Shown: one piece after another, positions 45,763-57,308 of the stretch
How positions within the stretch are numbered: position 1 is the first letter of the stretch
How the letters are laid out: every line of letters starts with the position of its first letter
From: Papaver somniferum
Taxonomy: Eukaryota; Streptophyta; Magnoliopsida; Ranunculales; Papaveraceae
DNA: 64,000 nt
Direction: 5' to 3'
Assembly (NCBI RefSeq): GCF_003573695.1
Contig: NC_039362.1
Coordinates: forward strand, 114,555,120-114,619,119
Made by a program: the position numbers and the translations under genes
Notes under the pieces: model-generated
Database searches by the model: none
What the model was told of the DNA's origin: nothing
Seen by the model: only the letters and a program-made list of their open reading frames with translations

Positions 45763-47434
45763 TGAAAAGACGAGGATACCCAAATACACCACAATCTTTT
45801 ATTTATCCACCTATAAGTCCTCTTACCGAAAGTGATCGTCTATGGACAAAGTCGAGACAATGCAACAAATCGGAATTCACACTTTTTGTAATTTTCTATG
45901 GATAAGAGATCGAGACAATACGACTACCAAAGTGTGATACTTGATAATAAGTTCGGACTTAACCAAACTCTATAGGATCACTATCAAGTATATCGGAGTT
46001 AACGTTTGTGTAATTTACTTTAAATTATATAAAAAAAATATAATTGCGGAAAACAAAAGTAAATCACACAACAAGATTTTGTTAACGAGGAAACTGCAAA
46101 TGCAGAAAAACCCCGGGACCAATTCCAGAATTGAATACTCTCAGAATTAAGCCGTGATACAAAATCTACACCAACTTCGTATAGTTGAGACCAAGAAACT
46201 TCCCCTAGTTCACTTAGTTTCCTCAGTATCCCCGCGCTTCCGACTTCGATGAGTGCACGCACTAGAACAATTCCTTTGGATCGTATTCAAACAGTAAAGG
46301 AACAACAAATCTGTTTGGTAACAACTCTTTAGATTCTTTCAAGATAAAGATATCCAAGTCATACGCAAAGGCTCTTCCGTTTAATCTAATAAACTCCTTT
46401 GCCTGGTTATATCAATCTATCCAATAACTACAAAGTAGTCAAGTTTATGTTCGTACTCAATCCAAATAAATCTCAAAGAGATGTATTGAGAATGCCGATC
46501 TCATGCAACTAATCAATCGAATAAATCCGATTCTAGTTCGAACCCAGCCGATCAAGGTTTGTGCACACCAAATATATGAGAAGTAAATCTTCTTCGTCTT
46601 CAAATCTTCTTTGATCTTCAACAAACACCTGCACAACACCACTTGAATCTCTTGTGATCAATCACACACAGAACGAAGTCTGTTAACACTGGATTATCAC
46701 AAGATGTTTTTAGATCCACAAATAGTTCTAAAGATACCGTCGATACTTCGATCTAGCTTTAGTGAATCTTATATAAGAAGAAAGATTCTCAAGAATAAAC
46801 AAACTAGGTGCAATCAAAGTTTTAACAACCGTTAGTCAATCAAATCAATCGAAAACTAATAACGCTCTAATTATCTAGTTTTCCACCAACGGTACTCGTA
46901 GAGATTCTTGATCCCACAGAAGTCTTTAAACGATCGGTCGTAAGAGATTTCACCTAATTAGGATACTTTTATCTCCGATTATACGGCTACACCAGAAACA
47001 ACAAGTATGAAGTTTTCCTGGCTCTTAGGATAGTTTGATAGAAATGCAAACTTAGGTATTTATAGACCAAGGATGTTTGGACACCAAGGAATTTCCAAAA
47101 CCGAAATTATTCTCAAGATACGCACTGAATAACAAAATTCGGTTTTCCTAATTCCAATAAATGCTTGTCCAAAATTTCTGAAATCTCTCAATAAAAAATC
47201 TCCAATTAGTGAATGCACATTACTAATTTTTATTCTCTAGAGATATGCATTTAATTGTTGGTAATTAAAGCATATAAAACCAAAAACCTTAAATAAAAGA
47301 TTCTCAATTTGTTTCGGTATAGGATCTCCTTGAGTACTAAGGAATATCTTTGAACAATAAATGATAAGGGTTACTGTATGTGTTCAAAGTATGTTGACAT
47401 CTCTTTACTGTAAATCCTTATTCATATTTACATG
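45763..47434 (-). mobile_element. 5' LTR of Y, left part
   Basis: Runs from its CA end next to the primer site to the CD insertion at 47434. It continues at 55930-56320, where Z interrupts it. 47070-47434 matches 8921-9289 of the 3' LTR. A TATA-like TCTATAAATACC lies on the minus strand at about 47055-47066. The segment 45763-47060 is not represented elsewhere in the window. Confidence 0.7.
47430..47434. repeat. target-site duplication ACATG of CD
   Basis: ACATG here and at 55925-55929. The uninterrupted counterpart in the other Y LTR reads TTTACATGGATTTACATTC (9279-9297). Confidence 0.9.
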
Positions 47435-48077
47435 TGTTAGAGCATTGCTCGGTCGAACTCGCATGTGTTGCTATATCAAGCATGTTTGTCAATATTAGTG
47501 ATCAAAACTATATGTCTTGATTTCTAGTTTACTTATGACTAAGTCTCGGTCTAGGATAGTTAAGTGCAGTTGAGCTCCAGACTCCATGGCGATCATCTTA
47601 CGAAGACGAAGAACTACTCGAGGAATAAGTGGAACTTCATCCGAAAAAAAGGTATGTGGAGACTTGAACTTTTCTGTCACTCAAAAGTCTATTCTATCTC
47701 CTACTCTTGAGACAAAGTCGTATAAGTATGATATTTTTCATACATACACATTTGTTATTTCGAGCCGAGTTTACTCGCGTATCTTTTTCTCGAAATATGT
47801 GTTGGTGAGCTTTTGCTTTAATCATTTTCATCTTTACCCTTGACGCAAGTCATGAAGACGTTTCAATCTTGAAAATAGCTTTGATGACGATAGTCGTTAA
47901 TTACGATTGTTATAACATTATAGAAGAATGTTTCAATGATTGAAATGTAGAGTTGAGATTACCAACTATGGATATAAGCATATATAGTGTGTTCGCACAT
48001 TAGTGTATAAATCCATGTGACGGAAACCAAGTGCGTGCATATGTGTGCATGCGGTATTAGTGAAGGAGACAGGTTGA

Positions 48078-48270
48078 GTACCCATACCCGTACGCGTACC
48101 TGTGGAAGTTTTCATACCGAAAATTTCTGCTGAATTTGTAAGTTTGCAAACTAGTAAACCAGTCACCTTAGGTACGCATACCTGTACGTGTACCCACGAA
48201 CCGAATATTTCTGCTGAGTTTGTAAACTCAAATCCGGTGGCTAAGGTACGCATACACGTACGCGTACCCA
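48078..48270 (+). repeat. palindrome array in LTR C
   Basis: Three units of the GTACGCATAC, CC, GTACGCGTAC type, 70-95 bases apart. Each is followed or preceded by AATTTCTGCTGA-TTTGTAA. Counterparts in LTR D are near 54113, 54206 and 54290. The first D unit is two exact copies of GTACGCGTAC separated by CC. Confidence 0.85.
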
Positions 48271-48731
48271 AGCTGGTTAATTCTCAAATCGGTTGTTCAT
48301 GAACTTTAAAAAATAAATTATAAGGAATGCAATCTTTGCAAACTGTGGCTATATTGTTCATGAATTGATTTAAGTGAATCAAACCGATTTTGCTTCAATT
48401 GTGTCTATGAATAAAGACCTAAGCAAATGAACAACTCTTGAACTAGTTCTTATGAGTCATTTGTACTAGTTATGAGAAAGAAGAATACGGTTAATATGAA
48501 AGTGCTCATATGGCTAACCATTGGTTAACTATTTGTCAACCAACTAAGTGTACACGTTTAGGTACGGTTACTCAAACCTAAATGAATACATTTCATTTGT
48601 GTGTGACAAGCTAAGTTTCGATCTAACGGTTGAAAGATATTAGCTTGGAGAAATCAGGTTTTTCATCTAACGGTGAATATTGAATACTTTGTTACCAAGG
48701 TAACTTGGATTGCAAACCCTAATTTAAAAAT

Positions 48732-48739
48732 TATATAAA
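48732..48739 (+). promoter_or_regulatory. TATA box of LTR C
   Basis: TATATAAA about 1,300 bases into the LTR. LTR D has the same box at 54777-54784 at nearly the same offset. Confidence 0.7.
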
Positions 48740-49882
48740 GGAGACATCTAGCAACTGGAAAAACTAATCCCCAAACCTCATGTGTGATACTAGTTGGTTT
48801 TGCTATAGTCGATTCTCCTTTAACCGTAGGTTTCTTCTCGAGACCCTGTCGGTTAACGACTGAAAGACTTCATTGGGATTATGAAGCCAGACGAAACTAC
48901 TTTCTTGTAGTTGAGCGATCTGATCTTGCCATTTTCTATCGTAGGAGTTCAATTGAATAATTGACTTGAGATTATATCTCCGATAGGGCAAGATAAAAAG
49001 AAATCACAAACATCTTCGTCTCATCGTTTGTGATTCCACAATATCTAGTTTTGCTACCATACGATTTAGATTATTGTGAGGTGATTGATAATACTAGGCT
49101 GTTCTTCGGGTATATAAGTCCGGATTATCAATTAGTTCATGTTCACCTTGATTTATCAAAAGACAGAACAAAAACTCTTGGGTATTTCCGTGGGAGACAG
49201 ATTTATTCAATCCTATAGACTTTTCTGTGTGAGACATATTTGTCTATCAGGTCTTCGACTTTGGGTCGTAGCAACTCTTAGTTGTGGGTGAGATCAGCTA
49301 AGGGAATCAAGTGCGTAGTATCCTGATGGGATCAGAGACATAAGGAGTGCAATTGTACCTTGAATCAGTGTGAGATTGATTAGGGTTCAACTACAGTCCA
49401 GACCGAAGTTAGTTTGTAGTAGCTAGTGTCTGTAGCGGCTTAATACAGTGTGGTGTTCAATATGGACTAGGTCCTGGGGTTTTTCTGCATTTGCGGTTTC
49501 CTCGTTAACAAACTTTCTGTTGTTTGTGTTATTTCTATTCTACATTATATTTTTATATAATTGAAATATCACAGGTTGTGCTTTAAGATCAATCAATTAG
49601 AATATCCAACCTTTGGTTGTTGATTTACATTGATTGACACTTGGATATTGGTCTTTGATACCATCCAAGTTTATGTCTCTAGTATTTGATAAAGACTCGC
49701 AGATTTCCATTTGCTTGAGTAAAGATCAAATCGAGAGATAGAGATATTAACTCCTTGATATAGTTTTTATTAAGATTGTGTTTGACTGTCTAGTTGATTC
49801 TCTTAAAAGTATATTAGAGTTAGCCCATACAGATTGCTAATCGAAATATTGGATGAGGTTGTTGTGCCCCCGTTTTTTCAAT

Positions 49883-49894
49883 TGGTATCAGAGC
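49883..49894 (+). promoter_or_regulatory. primer-binding site of CD, tRNA-iMet type
   Basis: TGGTATCAGAGC two bases after the CA end of LTR C. Confidence 0.92.
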
Positions 49895-49947
49895 AGGCAA
49901 ACACGTTCAAGACCTTACCAATATGTGTTTGTAAGCAATCTGACTCT

Positions 49948-51205
49948 ATGGACAGTAGTGATATCTCTGACTTCGCAAAACCAGTTCATAACCCTATTGA
50001 TACTATTTAGAGTTCTGAGACTTCCAAGAATTCCCTCATATCTTCTCCTCTGTCAGAAACCGTTGTTGACTGGGAAAATCGCCTAGATGTACAACTGGAT
50101 GAACTTTCAGATGAGAGTGACTCAGACGAGGGAACATGTATTGATGAAGAAGTCTCACAATATATCATACTCTTTGATGATATCATAACAAAAATGGGAT
50201 CTACTGCCTATCTGGAAGAATATCTGTTTCCTCTCTGTCGTGAAAACATGAAACTAAAAAAACTCTTTAAAGTATACGATAGTGGTTACAAAGTCTTACA
50301 ATCAATCCTTAAAGATAGAGATGAAGACGTCCATTCAAAGACTGCTGAATATGAAAAACTTCAGAAGAGTTTCTGTGCGTTGAAAGAAAGACTTGCTGAA
50401 TCTGAGGCAATGTATGACTCTCAACAGAAATACTTTAACGACAGAGAATGTCTTTTTCTTGCCAAAGAAAAACTATTGAAGGATGATCTATCTACAGCTG
50501 TCAGCAAGGTAAATAGAAGAGAATCTGAAGAGATTCAACACTAGCTCTACAAAACTATCTTCCATGTTAGGAGCATGTAAACAACATCGTGATACACGTG
50601 GTCTGGGCTATAGAGGAATTGACGCTCCAAAAAATGGAAAGATCAATTTTATCAGGGACAATAACAACTTGCTATGTGAAGAATCACCTATTACAGCTGA
50701 TGTCCCTGTAAACAAAGATAGTCATTCTTCAAAGACAAGGCGAAAGAGAGACATTAAAAACACTACCTTTAACTGCTATTATTGCGGAACCAAGGGTCAT
50801 ATTGAACGGAAATGTCGTTTTCGGATAAGGAATGAAAAAATTCATAGCATTCTCATATGGATGTCAAAAGAAGTAATCAAGCATGTTTCTCTCCGTACTG
50901 AGAACATCAGATTCTCAAATTCAGAAGAGTACTGTGATAAGTCCTTTTTTAATATGTATGATACTAACTCCTTCGACGATCGAAGGGGAAAGGATGTCAT
51001 ATGGACTACTAAGACATTTGATGTTCCAGTAAAAAGAAAAAGACGTCAAAGGAAAAATAATGGTTCAATTAAGGAAGGAATATCTTTTATTGGCAAGGAT
51101 TACGCTGTGACCAAAGTATCAGACTTCGATCACATTCACATTAACAATCATACCTCAGATTTAAGAACCAGTGTGAATAATCTCAAGCGGAAAATCAAAA
51201 AATGA
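49948..51205 (+). pseudogene. C-terminal gag part of CD with zinc knuckle
   Basis: From ATG 49948 (MDSSDISDFAKP) the frame runs to 50544 with one TAG at 50008-50010. Coiled-coil sequence (MKLKKLF, KTAEYEKLQKSFCALKERLA) fills about 90-190. After a frameshift near 50535 it continues to 51205 with SSMLGACKQHRDTRGLGY, a phrase typical of the gag tail in SIRE-like copia elements. The zinc knuckle CYYCGTKGHIERKC follows (50774-50815), then a basic tail. The UBN2 part is absent, so only the second half of gag remains. Inactive as read. Y keeps the opposite half. Confidence 0.75.
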
Positions 51206-51709
51206 AGGAAGAAAGCATTTTCAGGTATGCCTTGTTCTCCTTGTAGTAATTCTTTTGAGATTAATCCTGCTAATTCTCTCCGTGACTCAGAGAAGGAAAA
51301 CGATGATGATCTACATGCTCTGTCTACAACTTGACCAGTTTTTACTGTGCATTTTCGCTCCAATCTTATGAAGATGCACATAAAAGTCAAGATGAAACTC
51401 GTCTTGACAAAAATGGTTGTTGTATTTTTCGTTTGGTTCTTTAAATTAAGTCCTTCTAAGTAGAATTCTACTCTAGCCTTTTCTTCATAATAAAACTTAG
51501 TTGACCCATGAGAACTCTTGAGAAAACCATGACTTGTTAAGACACTGAACCTTTCAGTGCTCATTCTTTTGATCTAAAGACCCTTGTCAAAATCTTTCAT
51601 ACGACCCCCTTTCCTAGACGGTCCATGAACCTGGTTCATAACCGTGATCGTTTGCATACCTGGCCCATTACCGACTTTTGTTCGTGAACTCTTAGGATTC
51701 TCCTATCTG
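51206..51709. other. CD spacer before the internal TATA box
   Basis: No clear coding region. A short readable tail follows gag (CSPCSNSFEINPANSLRDSE in another frame, about 51226-51285). The 138-codon minus-strand frame here is the complement of that tail and spacer, and I do not support it. Confidence 0.4.
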
Positions 51710-51722
51710 TATATATATATAT
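51710..51722 (+). promoter_or_regulatory. internal TATA box of CD
   Basis: TATATATATATAT, 56-68 bases before the ATG at 51778. A start about 30 bases downstream would give a short leader. It could drive a separate transcript for the small ORF, though AT dinucleotide runs also arise by chance. Confidence 0.4.
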
Positions 51723-51777
51723 CATGAAGTTTTCTTGGTATCTATTAGTTCGGTAACGGAAATTGTCTCCAGATACA

Positions 51778-52068
51778 ATGGTGCAAACGATGGAAGGGTG
51801 CAAGAATGAAAATGAGATCGAAAGAAACAAGTCTGCTGAGTTTTATGAGAACCCTGTTCTTATAAATTTCTATCATGCAATTGATCATGTAGACAAGCAA
51901 CCAGTTCAATTGTCACAACAACTGGTTGGAAATCTTCTCCAAGATTTTAAGGTCCTAAAAGATTAGTTCGTGATCGCTAAAAAGAATCTCGAGTTCGTGA
52001 GGATCAAGTTAAAGGAAGCCAATGAGGAACTTGTTTGTGTTCGAAATCTTATAGCACAACTTGGATAA
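51778..52068 (+). pseudogene. small ORF of CD with one in-frame TAG
   Basis: 97 codons including the stop, from ATG 51778 (MVQTMEGCKNENEIERNKSA). TAG at 51964-51966 follows LLQDFKVLKD, and the same frame stays open for another 33 codons (FVIAKKNLEFVRIKLKEANE) to TAA 52066-52068. The second half is a likely coiled coil. Position between gag and the 3' non-coding region, the size, and a TAG after Lys-Asp all parallel the small ORF of Y. Function unknown. Confidence 0.5.
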
Positions 52069-53470
52069 CTGATTTATTTGTCTAGGAAACTTCTTAAAAG
52101 AATTTTATTCTTGTTTTTGTTTAAGAAGGATAACTAGGGTTTGGAATAGCCATTATTGTGAGTACACATAGCTATGTCCAACGTTTTCATCTTCATGTGT
52201 TTAGATATATTTGTTTAAATTCTAAAGTTTGGTTTGGAAGATGATTTTTGCAGTATTAATCTTTATGGTTTTATATATTGCAATGTGTTATGGGATATGT
52301 GTGTTTGCGTCCGTGAACTATAATTGTCCCATATATTGTCAAAGTTATCTCGTTTATATGTCGATATGCATGTATTGATACAAGATCGATGAACTTTTGA
52401 CAAACAAAAGTTAAGCCTATTATGTCATTTATTGATGTAAGATAGGTTAAAATCTTTTGTTTACAAGGATTATGTCTATTATATGTCATTGCGCAAATAG
52501 TGATGTAAAATAGAATGAATCCTTGCATATTCCGCAGTATTGATCTTCCCTGATCCATATTTTATGTATATACTGTGTGGCTCCATAAGTCTTCTTGTGT
52601 GAGCATTTCCAACTAGACTAATCATAGATTCGTTTGTGGTTATTTTGGTTGTGTATTTTGATTAAGTTAATCATGAGTTCTCTTGTGGTTAGTTTAATTG
52701 AGAATTTTGGATACAAAATCATTTTGTGGTTTTTGGTGTCCAAAGAAATACTTCTTTTCTCGTAAAAGTAAGGTCGCTCTTGTTGTTCTTTCGGGAATGA
52801 CATCAAATGGGGGAAAGTTCTTTTGAACTTACGCTTAATTGCCATATCTTTGTGGGGAGTGCGGTTGTGGAATATTTGAGGAGCTATCTTGTATCCTTAT
52901 AAACTCCGTGATGAATGCATTTAGCTTCGGCTTTATGATTGCATCTAAACAAAGTTGATATGTACTTTTCTTTGGTCTTGAAGCGTCTCCATGAAAATTT
53001 TCATTAGGATCTCGTTTTCGTACCTTTGCCAATTTTATTGACAAAAAGGGGGAGAATTAATATGTAGTTCACACTACAAATATATATGGTTTTCGGATCA
53101 TTATGTAAGGGGGAGTGGTTTTCGTGTTGAGACGAAGTATTGACTAAGGGGGGGTGATACATATCACCATAATATTGTTGTCAAAGTTGTGATATGAGAA
53201 CTTTGATGCTTTGTAATAATACTATGACAATGTATAACAATGATCGAGAGCTTTTGTTTTCTCATTGTTATGGCTACGGAACTTCAACAACTATGATGCT
53301 GAACTTACAACCTTTGGAATCATGGGAGTGCTTGGAAAAGACGAAGTTTTCGAGTAATGTTGAAGCGCCAAGGAGATCAATCATGTGGACGTGAAGCTAC
53401 AAAGTTTTTATCTATTTTGTAATCCATATGTGTTGATACTTTTGTCACTAAAATTGACAAAGGGGGAGAT
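52069..53470 (+). other. CD 3' non-coding region with several purine tracts
   Basis: AT-rich, with imperfect repeats at 52617-52735 around CTTGTGGTTAGTTTAATTGA. G-rich tracts at 53045-53052, 53108-53113, 53148-53155 and the last one, AAAGGGGGAGAT (53459-53470), directly before LTR D. The last is the expected polypurine tract. The others may prime plus-strand synthesis too. ORFs here are short and show no features. Confidence 0.6.
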
Positions 53471-55924
53471 TGTTAGAGCACTGCTCGGTCGAACCCACAT
53501 GCGTTGCTATATCAAACATGTTTGTCAATATTAGTGATCAAAACTATATGTCTTGATTTCTAGTTTACTTATGACTAAGTCTCGGTCTAGGATAGTTAAG
53601 TGCAGTTGAGCTCCAGACTCCATGGCGATCATCTTACGAAGACGAAGAACTACTTGAGGAATAAGTGGAACTTCATCCGACAAAAAGATATGTGGATACT
53701 TGAACTTTTCTGTCACTCAAAAGTCCATTCCATCTCCTACTCTTGAGACAAAGTCGTATAAGTATGATAGTTTTCATACATACACATTTGCTATTTCGAG
53801 CCGAGTTTACTCGCGTATCTTTTTCTCGAAATATGTGTTGTGAGCTTTTGCTTTATCCATTTTCATATTTACCTGTGACGCAAGTCATGAAAACGTTTCA
53901 ATCTTGAAAATAGCTTTGATGACGATAGTCGTGAATAACGATTGTTATAACATTATAGAAGAATGTTTCAATGATTGAAATGTAGAGTTGAGATTACCAA
54001 CTATGGATATAAGCATATATAGTGTATTCGCACATTAGTGTATAAATCCATGTGCCGGAAACCAAGTGCGTGCATATGTGTGCATGTGGTATTGGTGAAG
54101 GAGACAGGTTGAGTACGCGTACCCGTACGCGTACCTGCGGAAGTTTTCATATCGAAAATTTCTGCGGAGTTTGTAAGTTTGCAAACTAGTAAACCAGTCA
54201 CCTTAGGTACGCATACACGTACGCGTACCCACAGAAGTTTTCAAACCGAAAATTTCTGCTGAGTTTGTAAACTCAAATCTGGTAGCTAAGGTACGCATAC
54301 CCGTACGCGTACCTAAGTTGGTTAATTCTCAAATCGGTTGTTCATGAACTTAAAAAAATAAATTATAAGGAATGCAATCTTTGCAAACCGTGGATATATT
54401 GTTCATGAATTAATTCAAGTGAATCAAACCGATTTTGTTTCAATTGTGTCTATGAATAAAGACCTAAGCAAATGAACAACTCTTGAACTAGTTCTTATGA
54501 GTCATTTGAACTAGTTATGAGAAACATGAATACGGTTAATATGAAAGTACTCATATGGCTAACCATTGGTTAACTACTTGTCAACCAACTAGGTGTACAC
54601 GTTTAGGTACGGTTACTCAAGCCTAAATGAATACATTTCATTTGTGTGTGAAAAGCTAAGTTTCGATCTAACGGTTGAAAGATATTAGCTTGGAGAAATC
54701 AGGTTTTTCATCTAACGACGAATATTGAATGCTTTGTTACCAAGGTAACTTGGATTACAAACCCTGATTTGAAAACTATATAAAGGAGACATCTAGCAAC
54801 TGGAAAAACTAATTCCCACACCTCCTGTGTGATACTAGTTGGTTTTTCCAGAGTCGATTCTCCTTTAACCGTAGGTTTCTTCTCGAGACCCTGTCGGTTT
54901 ACGACTGAAAAACTTCATTGGGATTGTGAAGCCAGACGAAACTACTTTCTTGTAGTTGAGCGATCTGATCTTGCCATTTTGTATTATAGGAGTTCAATTG
55001 AATAATTGACTTGAGATTATATCTCCGATAGGGCAAGATAAAAAGAAATCACAAACATCTTCGTCTCATTTTTGTGATTCCACAATATCTAGTTTCGCTA
55101 CCATACGATTTAGATTATTGTGAGGTGATTGATAATACTAGGCTGTTCTTCGGTAATATAAGTCCGGGTTATCAATTAGTTCTTGTTCACCTTGATTTAT
55201 CAAAAGACAGAATAAAAACTCTTGGGTATTTCTGTGGGAGACAGATTTATTCAATCCTATAAACTTTTCTGTATGAGACAGATTTGTCTATTAAGTCTTC
55301 GACTTTGGGTCGTAGCAACTCTTAGTTGTGGGTGAGATCAGCTAAGGGAATCAAGTGCATAGTATCCTCCTGGGATTAGAGACGTAAGGAGCGTAATTGT
55401 ACCTTGAATCAGTGTGAGATTGATTAGGGTTCAACTACAGTCCAGATCGAAGTTAGTTTGTAGTAGGCTAGTGTCTGTAGCGTCTTAATACAGTGTGGTG
55501 TTCATTCTGGACTAGGTCCCAGGGTTTTTCTGCATTTGCGGTTTCCTCGTTAACAAAATTCTGGTGTCTGTGTTATTTCTATTCCGCATTATATTTTTAT
55601 ATAATTGAAATATCACAGGTTGTGCGTTAAGATCAATCAATTAGAATATCCAACCATTGGTTGTTGATTTACATTGATTGACACTTGGATATTGGTCTTT
55701 GGTACCATCCAAGTTTATCTCTCTAGTACTTGATAAAGACTCGCAGATTTCCATTTGCTTGAGAAAAGTTCAAATCGAGAGATAGAGATATTAACTCCTT
55801 GATATACTTTTTATTAAGATTGAGTCTGATTGTCTAGTTGATTCTCTTAAAAGTATATTAGAGTTAGTCCATACAGATTGCTAATCGAAATATTGGGTGA
55901 GGTTGTTGTACCCCCGTTGTTTCA
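53471..55924 (+). mobile_element. 3' LTR of CD (LTR D)
   Basis: TGTTAGAGCACTGCTCGGTC at the start, TTGTTTCA at the end, then ACATG. Compared with C, palindrome units keep CG where C sometimes has CA or TG. Confidence 0.9.
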
Positions 55925-55929
55925 ACATG

Positions 55930-56320
55930 GATTTACATTCTTGGAATCGGTTATACCATACTTCCAAACAAGTTTAGAATTGGTTCACCTGTATTCCAAG
56001 ATTACTATTTGTTTGATCAAAACACATAAATAATCAGTTCTACCAATCACTAGAATCGTTTATACCTCACTATGGAAATACTTGTGATCGGTCATACAAG
56101 TTACCAGGACCAGTTACATCAGTTACCAGGATCGGTTACATCAATTACCAGGACCAGTTACCATATTCTCATGGTATTGCTTCTGATAGATCTCACTAGT
56201 TACCAGGATCGATTACACCAATTACCAGGACCGATTACCAATTACAAGGATCGATTACACAACACTCTGTGATCGGTCACACCAATTACTAGGATCGGTC
56301 ACACCAATTACAAATATCGA
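55930..56320 (-). mobile_element. 5' LTR of Y, right part
   Basis: Continues the Y LTR after CD. GATTTACATTCTTGGAATC matches 9285-9303, and the GGATCGGTTACA array (56085-56320) matches 9419-9620. It ends at AATATCGA where Z begins. Confidence 0.75.
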
Positions 56321-56422
56321 TGGTAGGTTCGGAAACCTACAATAAAATACTGCAAGTGCACAGTGTCTAACTAGTAGAACAATGGCAAGTACAGGTCGTT
56401 TCCACGAGGAGTGTGAAATACT

Positions 56423-56779
56423 CTACCAACTAGTACAGGTCGTTTCCACCAAGAACTTCTTGCTTCCAGCAGCTTCAGCAAGATATTTTTCTTCTAGGGC
56501 TTCCCATAAATCAAAAGCAGTAAAATTCTCTTTTGCATTATAAAAGTCGTACAAGGAGTCATCCAGACAGTTAAGAATATGGTTTTTGCACATGTAATTT
56601 TTCCTAGTCCACCTATCCAGTCTATCTTCATAACCACGGTCATGAAGCCTTCTTGAGGGTCTTTCTAAGGCAACTTCATCTAGCCTTTGGTCTTTTAAGA
56701 AGAATAACATTTTGGACTGCCATCGTTTAAAGTCTTTGCCACTAAACTTTGGGGGTTTGTCTACAGTACTCTTTCCCAT
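56423..56779 (-). pseudogene. gag fragment of the second W unit
   Basis: Starts MGKSTVDKPPKFSGKDFKRW at 56779, like the complete gag start at 62307, and stays identical or nearly so to SKKFLV. It then runs into non-gag sequence (ETTCTSW) at about 56446. About 110 of the gag residues are present. Confidence 0.85.
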
Positions 56780-57308
56780 GTTGTTACAAAATATAGTAAA
56801 GAGGATATTGCCTTTAGATTGTTGGGTATATTACTAATAAAGTAACTGAGAAGAAGATACTTAGCTCAAAATAATGTTGCTGATGTTGCTGCACAGAAAA
56901 TGTAGAGGCACGTAGACTACGCTGTCATAAAGGCAATATCGCCTGCCACTCCTCTGAGATGCTACAGCAGTTGGCGAGTCACCTCCACGATACAACTACA
57001 GTTAGTACCCCTCAATGTAGCATACAATGAGGGTACCCTTAGAGCTTGGCAGAACTTAAAACAGTAGAAGAGATGTTTACAGAAAAACTGAGGGAGAGTA
57101 GAAGAGATATTTCTCTGTGGTGTGTATTTTCTGAGATTACAACTACTCTCTTATATAGTGTTTGTGTAGTTACAAACAAGAAAGAAAACCCATGCGTATG
57201 ACAGAAAAAACTGGTTATGTTGGGTTAAAGATAGTGCAACAAAAGTTGTTTTGTCAGGCATGGAGCAGTGTGTTGCTGCCAAGCCAAATACGTACATACA
57301 AGGGAGCC

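Larger units (their letters stand above)
47435..49880 (+). mobile_element. 5' LTR of CD (LTR C)
   Basis: Aligns along its length with LTR D, with scattered substitutions and small indels. TATA box TATATAAA at 48732-48739. Palindrome units start near 48078, 48171 and 48245. Confidence 0.9.
47435..55924 (+). mobile_element. non-autonomous copia element CD
   Basis: 8,490 bases. LTR C (47435-49880) and LTR D (53471-55924), both TGTTAGAGC...TTTCA, flank a 3.6-kb internal region with an iMet primer site, the C-terminal part of a gag, an internal TATA box with a small ORF, and a 3' region with several purine tracts. Protease, integrase, reverse transcriptase and RNase H are absent. The ACATG duplication is intact, so this is one complete insertion that moved without its own polymerase. 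Confidence 0.88.
8916..56320 (-). mobile_element. element Y, large copia host of the nest (composite)
   Basis: Y is inferred by removing insertions that carry target-site duplications. What remains reads as one minus-strand element. Part of its 5' LTR is at 45763-47434 plus 55930-56320. Its primer site is 45749-45760 and a gag remnant covers 44627-45748. A small ORF lies at 42037-42384. A long 3' non-coding region (13762 down to 10374, then a purine tract) leads to the 3' LTR at 8916-10373. The two LTR parts overlap over about 775 bases. No protease, integrase or reverse transcriptase is seen, so Y was either non-autonomous or has lost them. The extent is an inference; the LTR homology and primer site are directly visible. 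Confidence 0.6.

Noticed and set aside
50564..51205. Host zinc-knuckle protein gene
   Set aside because: It lies between an iMet primer site and an LTR and joins by frameshift to gag-tail coding.
51148..51564. 138-codon minus-strand ORF in CD
   Set aside because: Overlaps the gag tail on the other strand, has no domain, and the region is non-coding in the related element Y.
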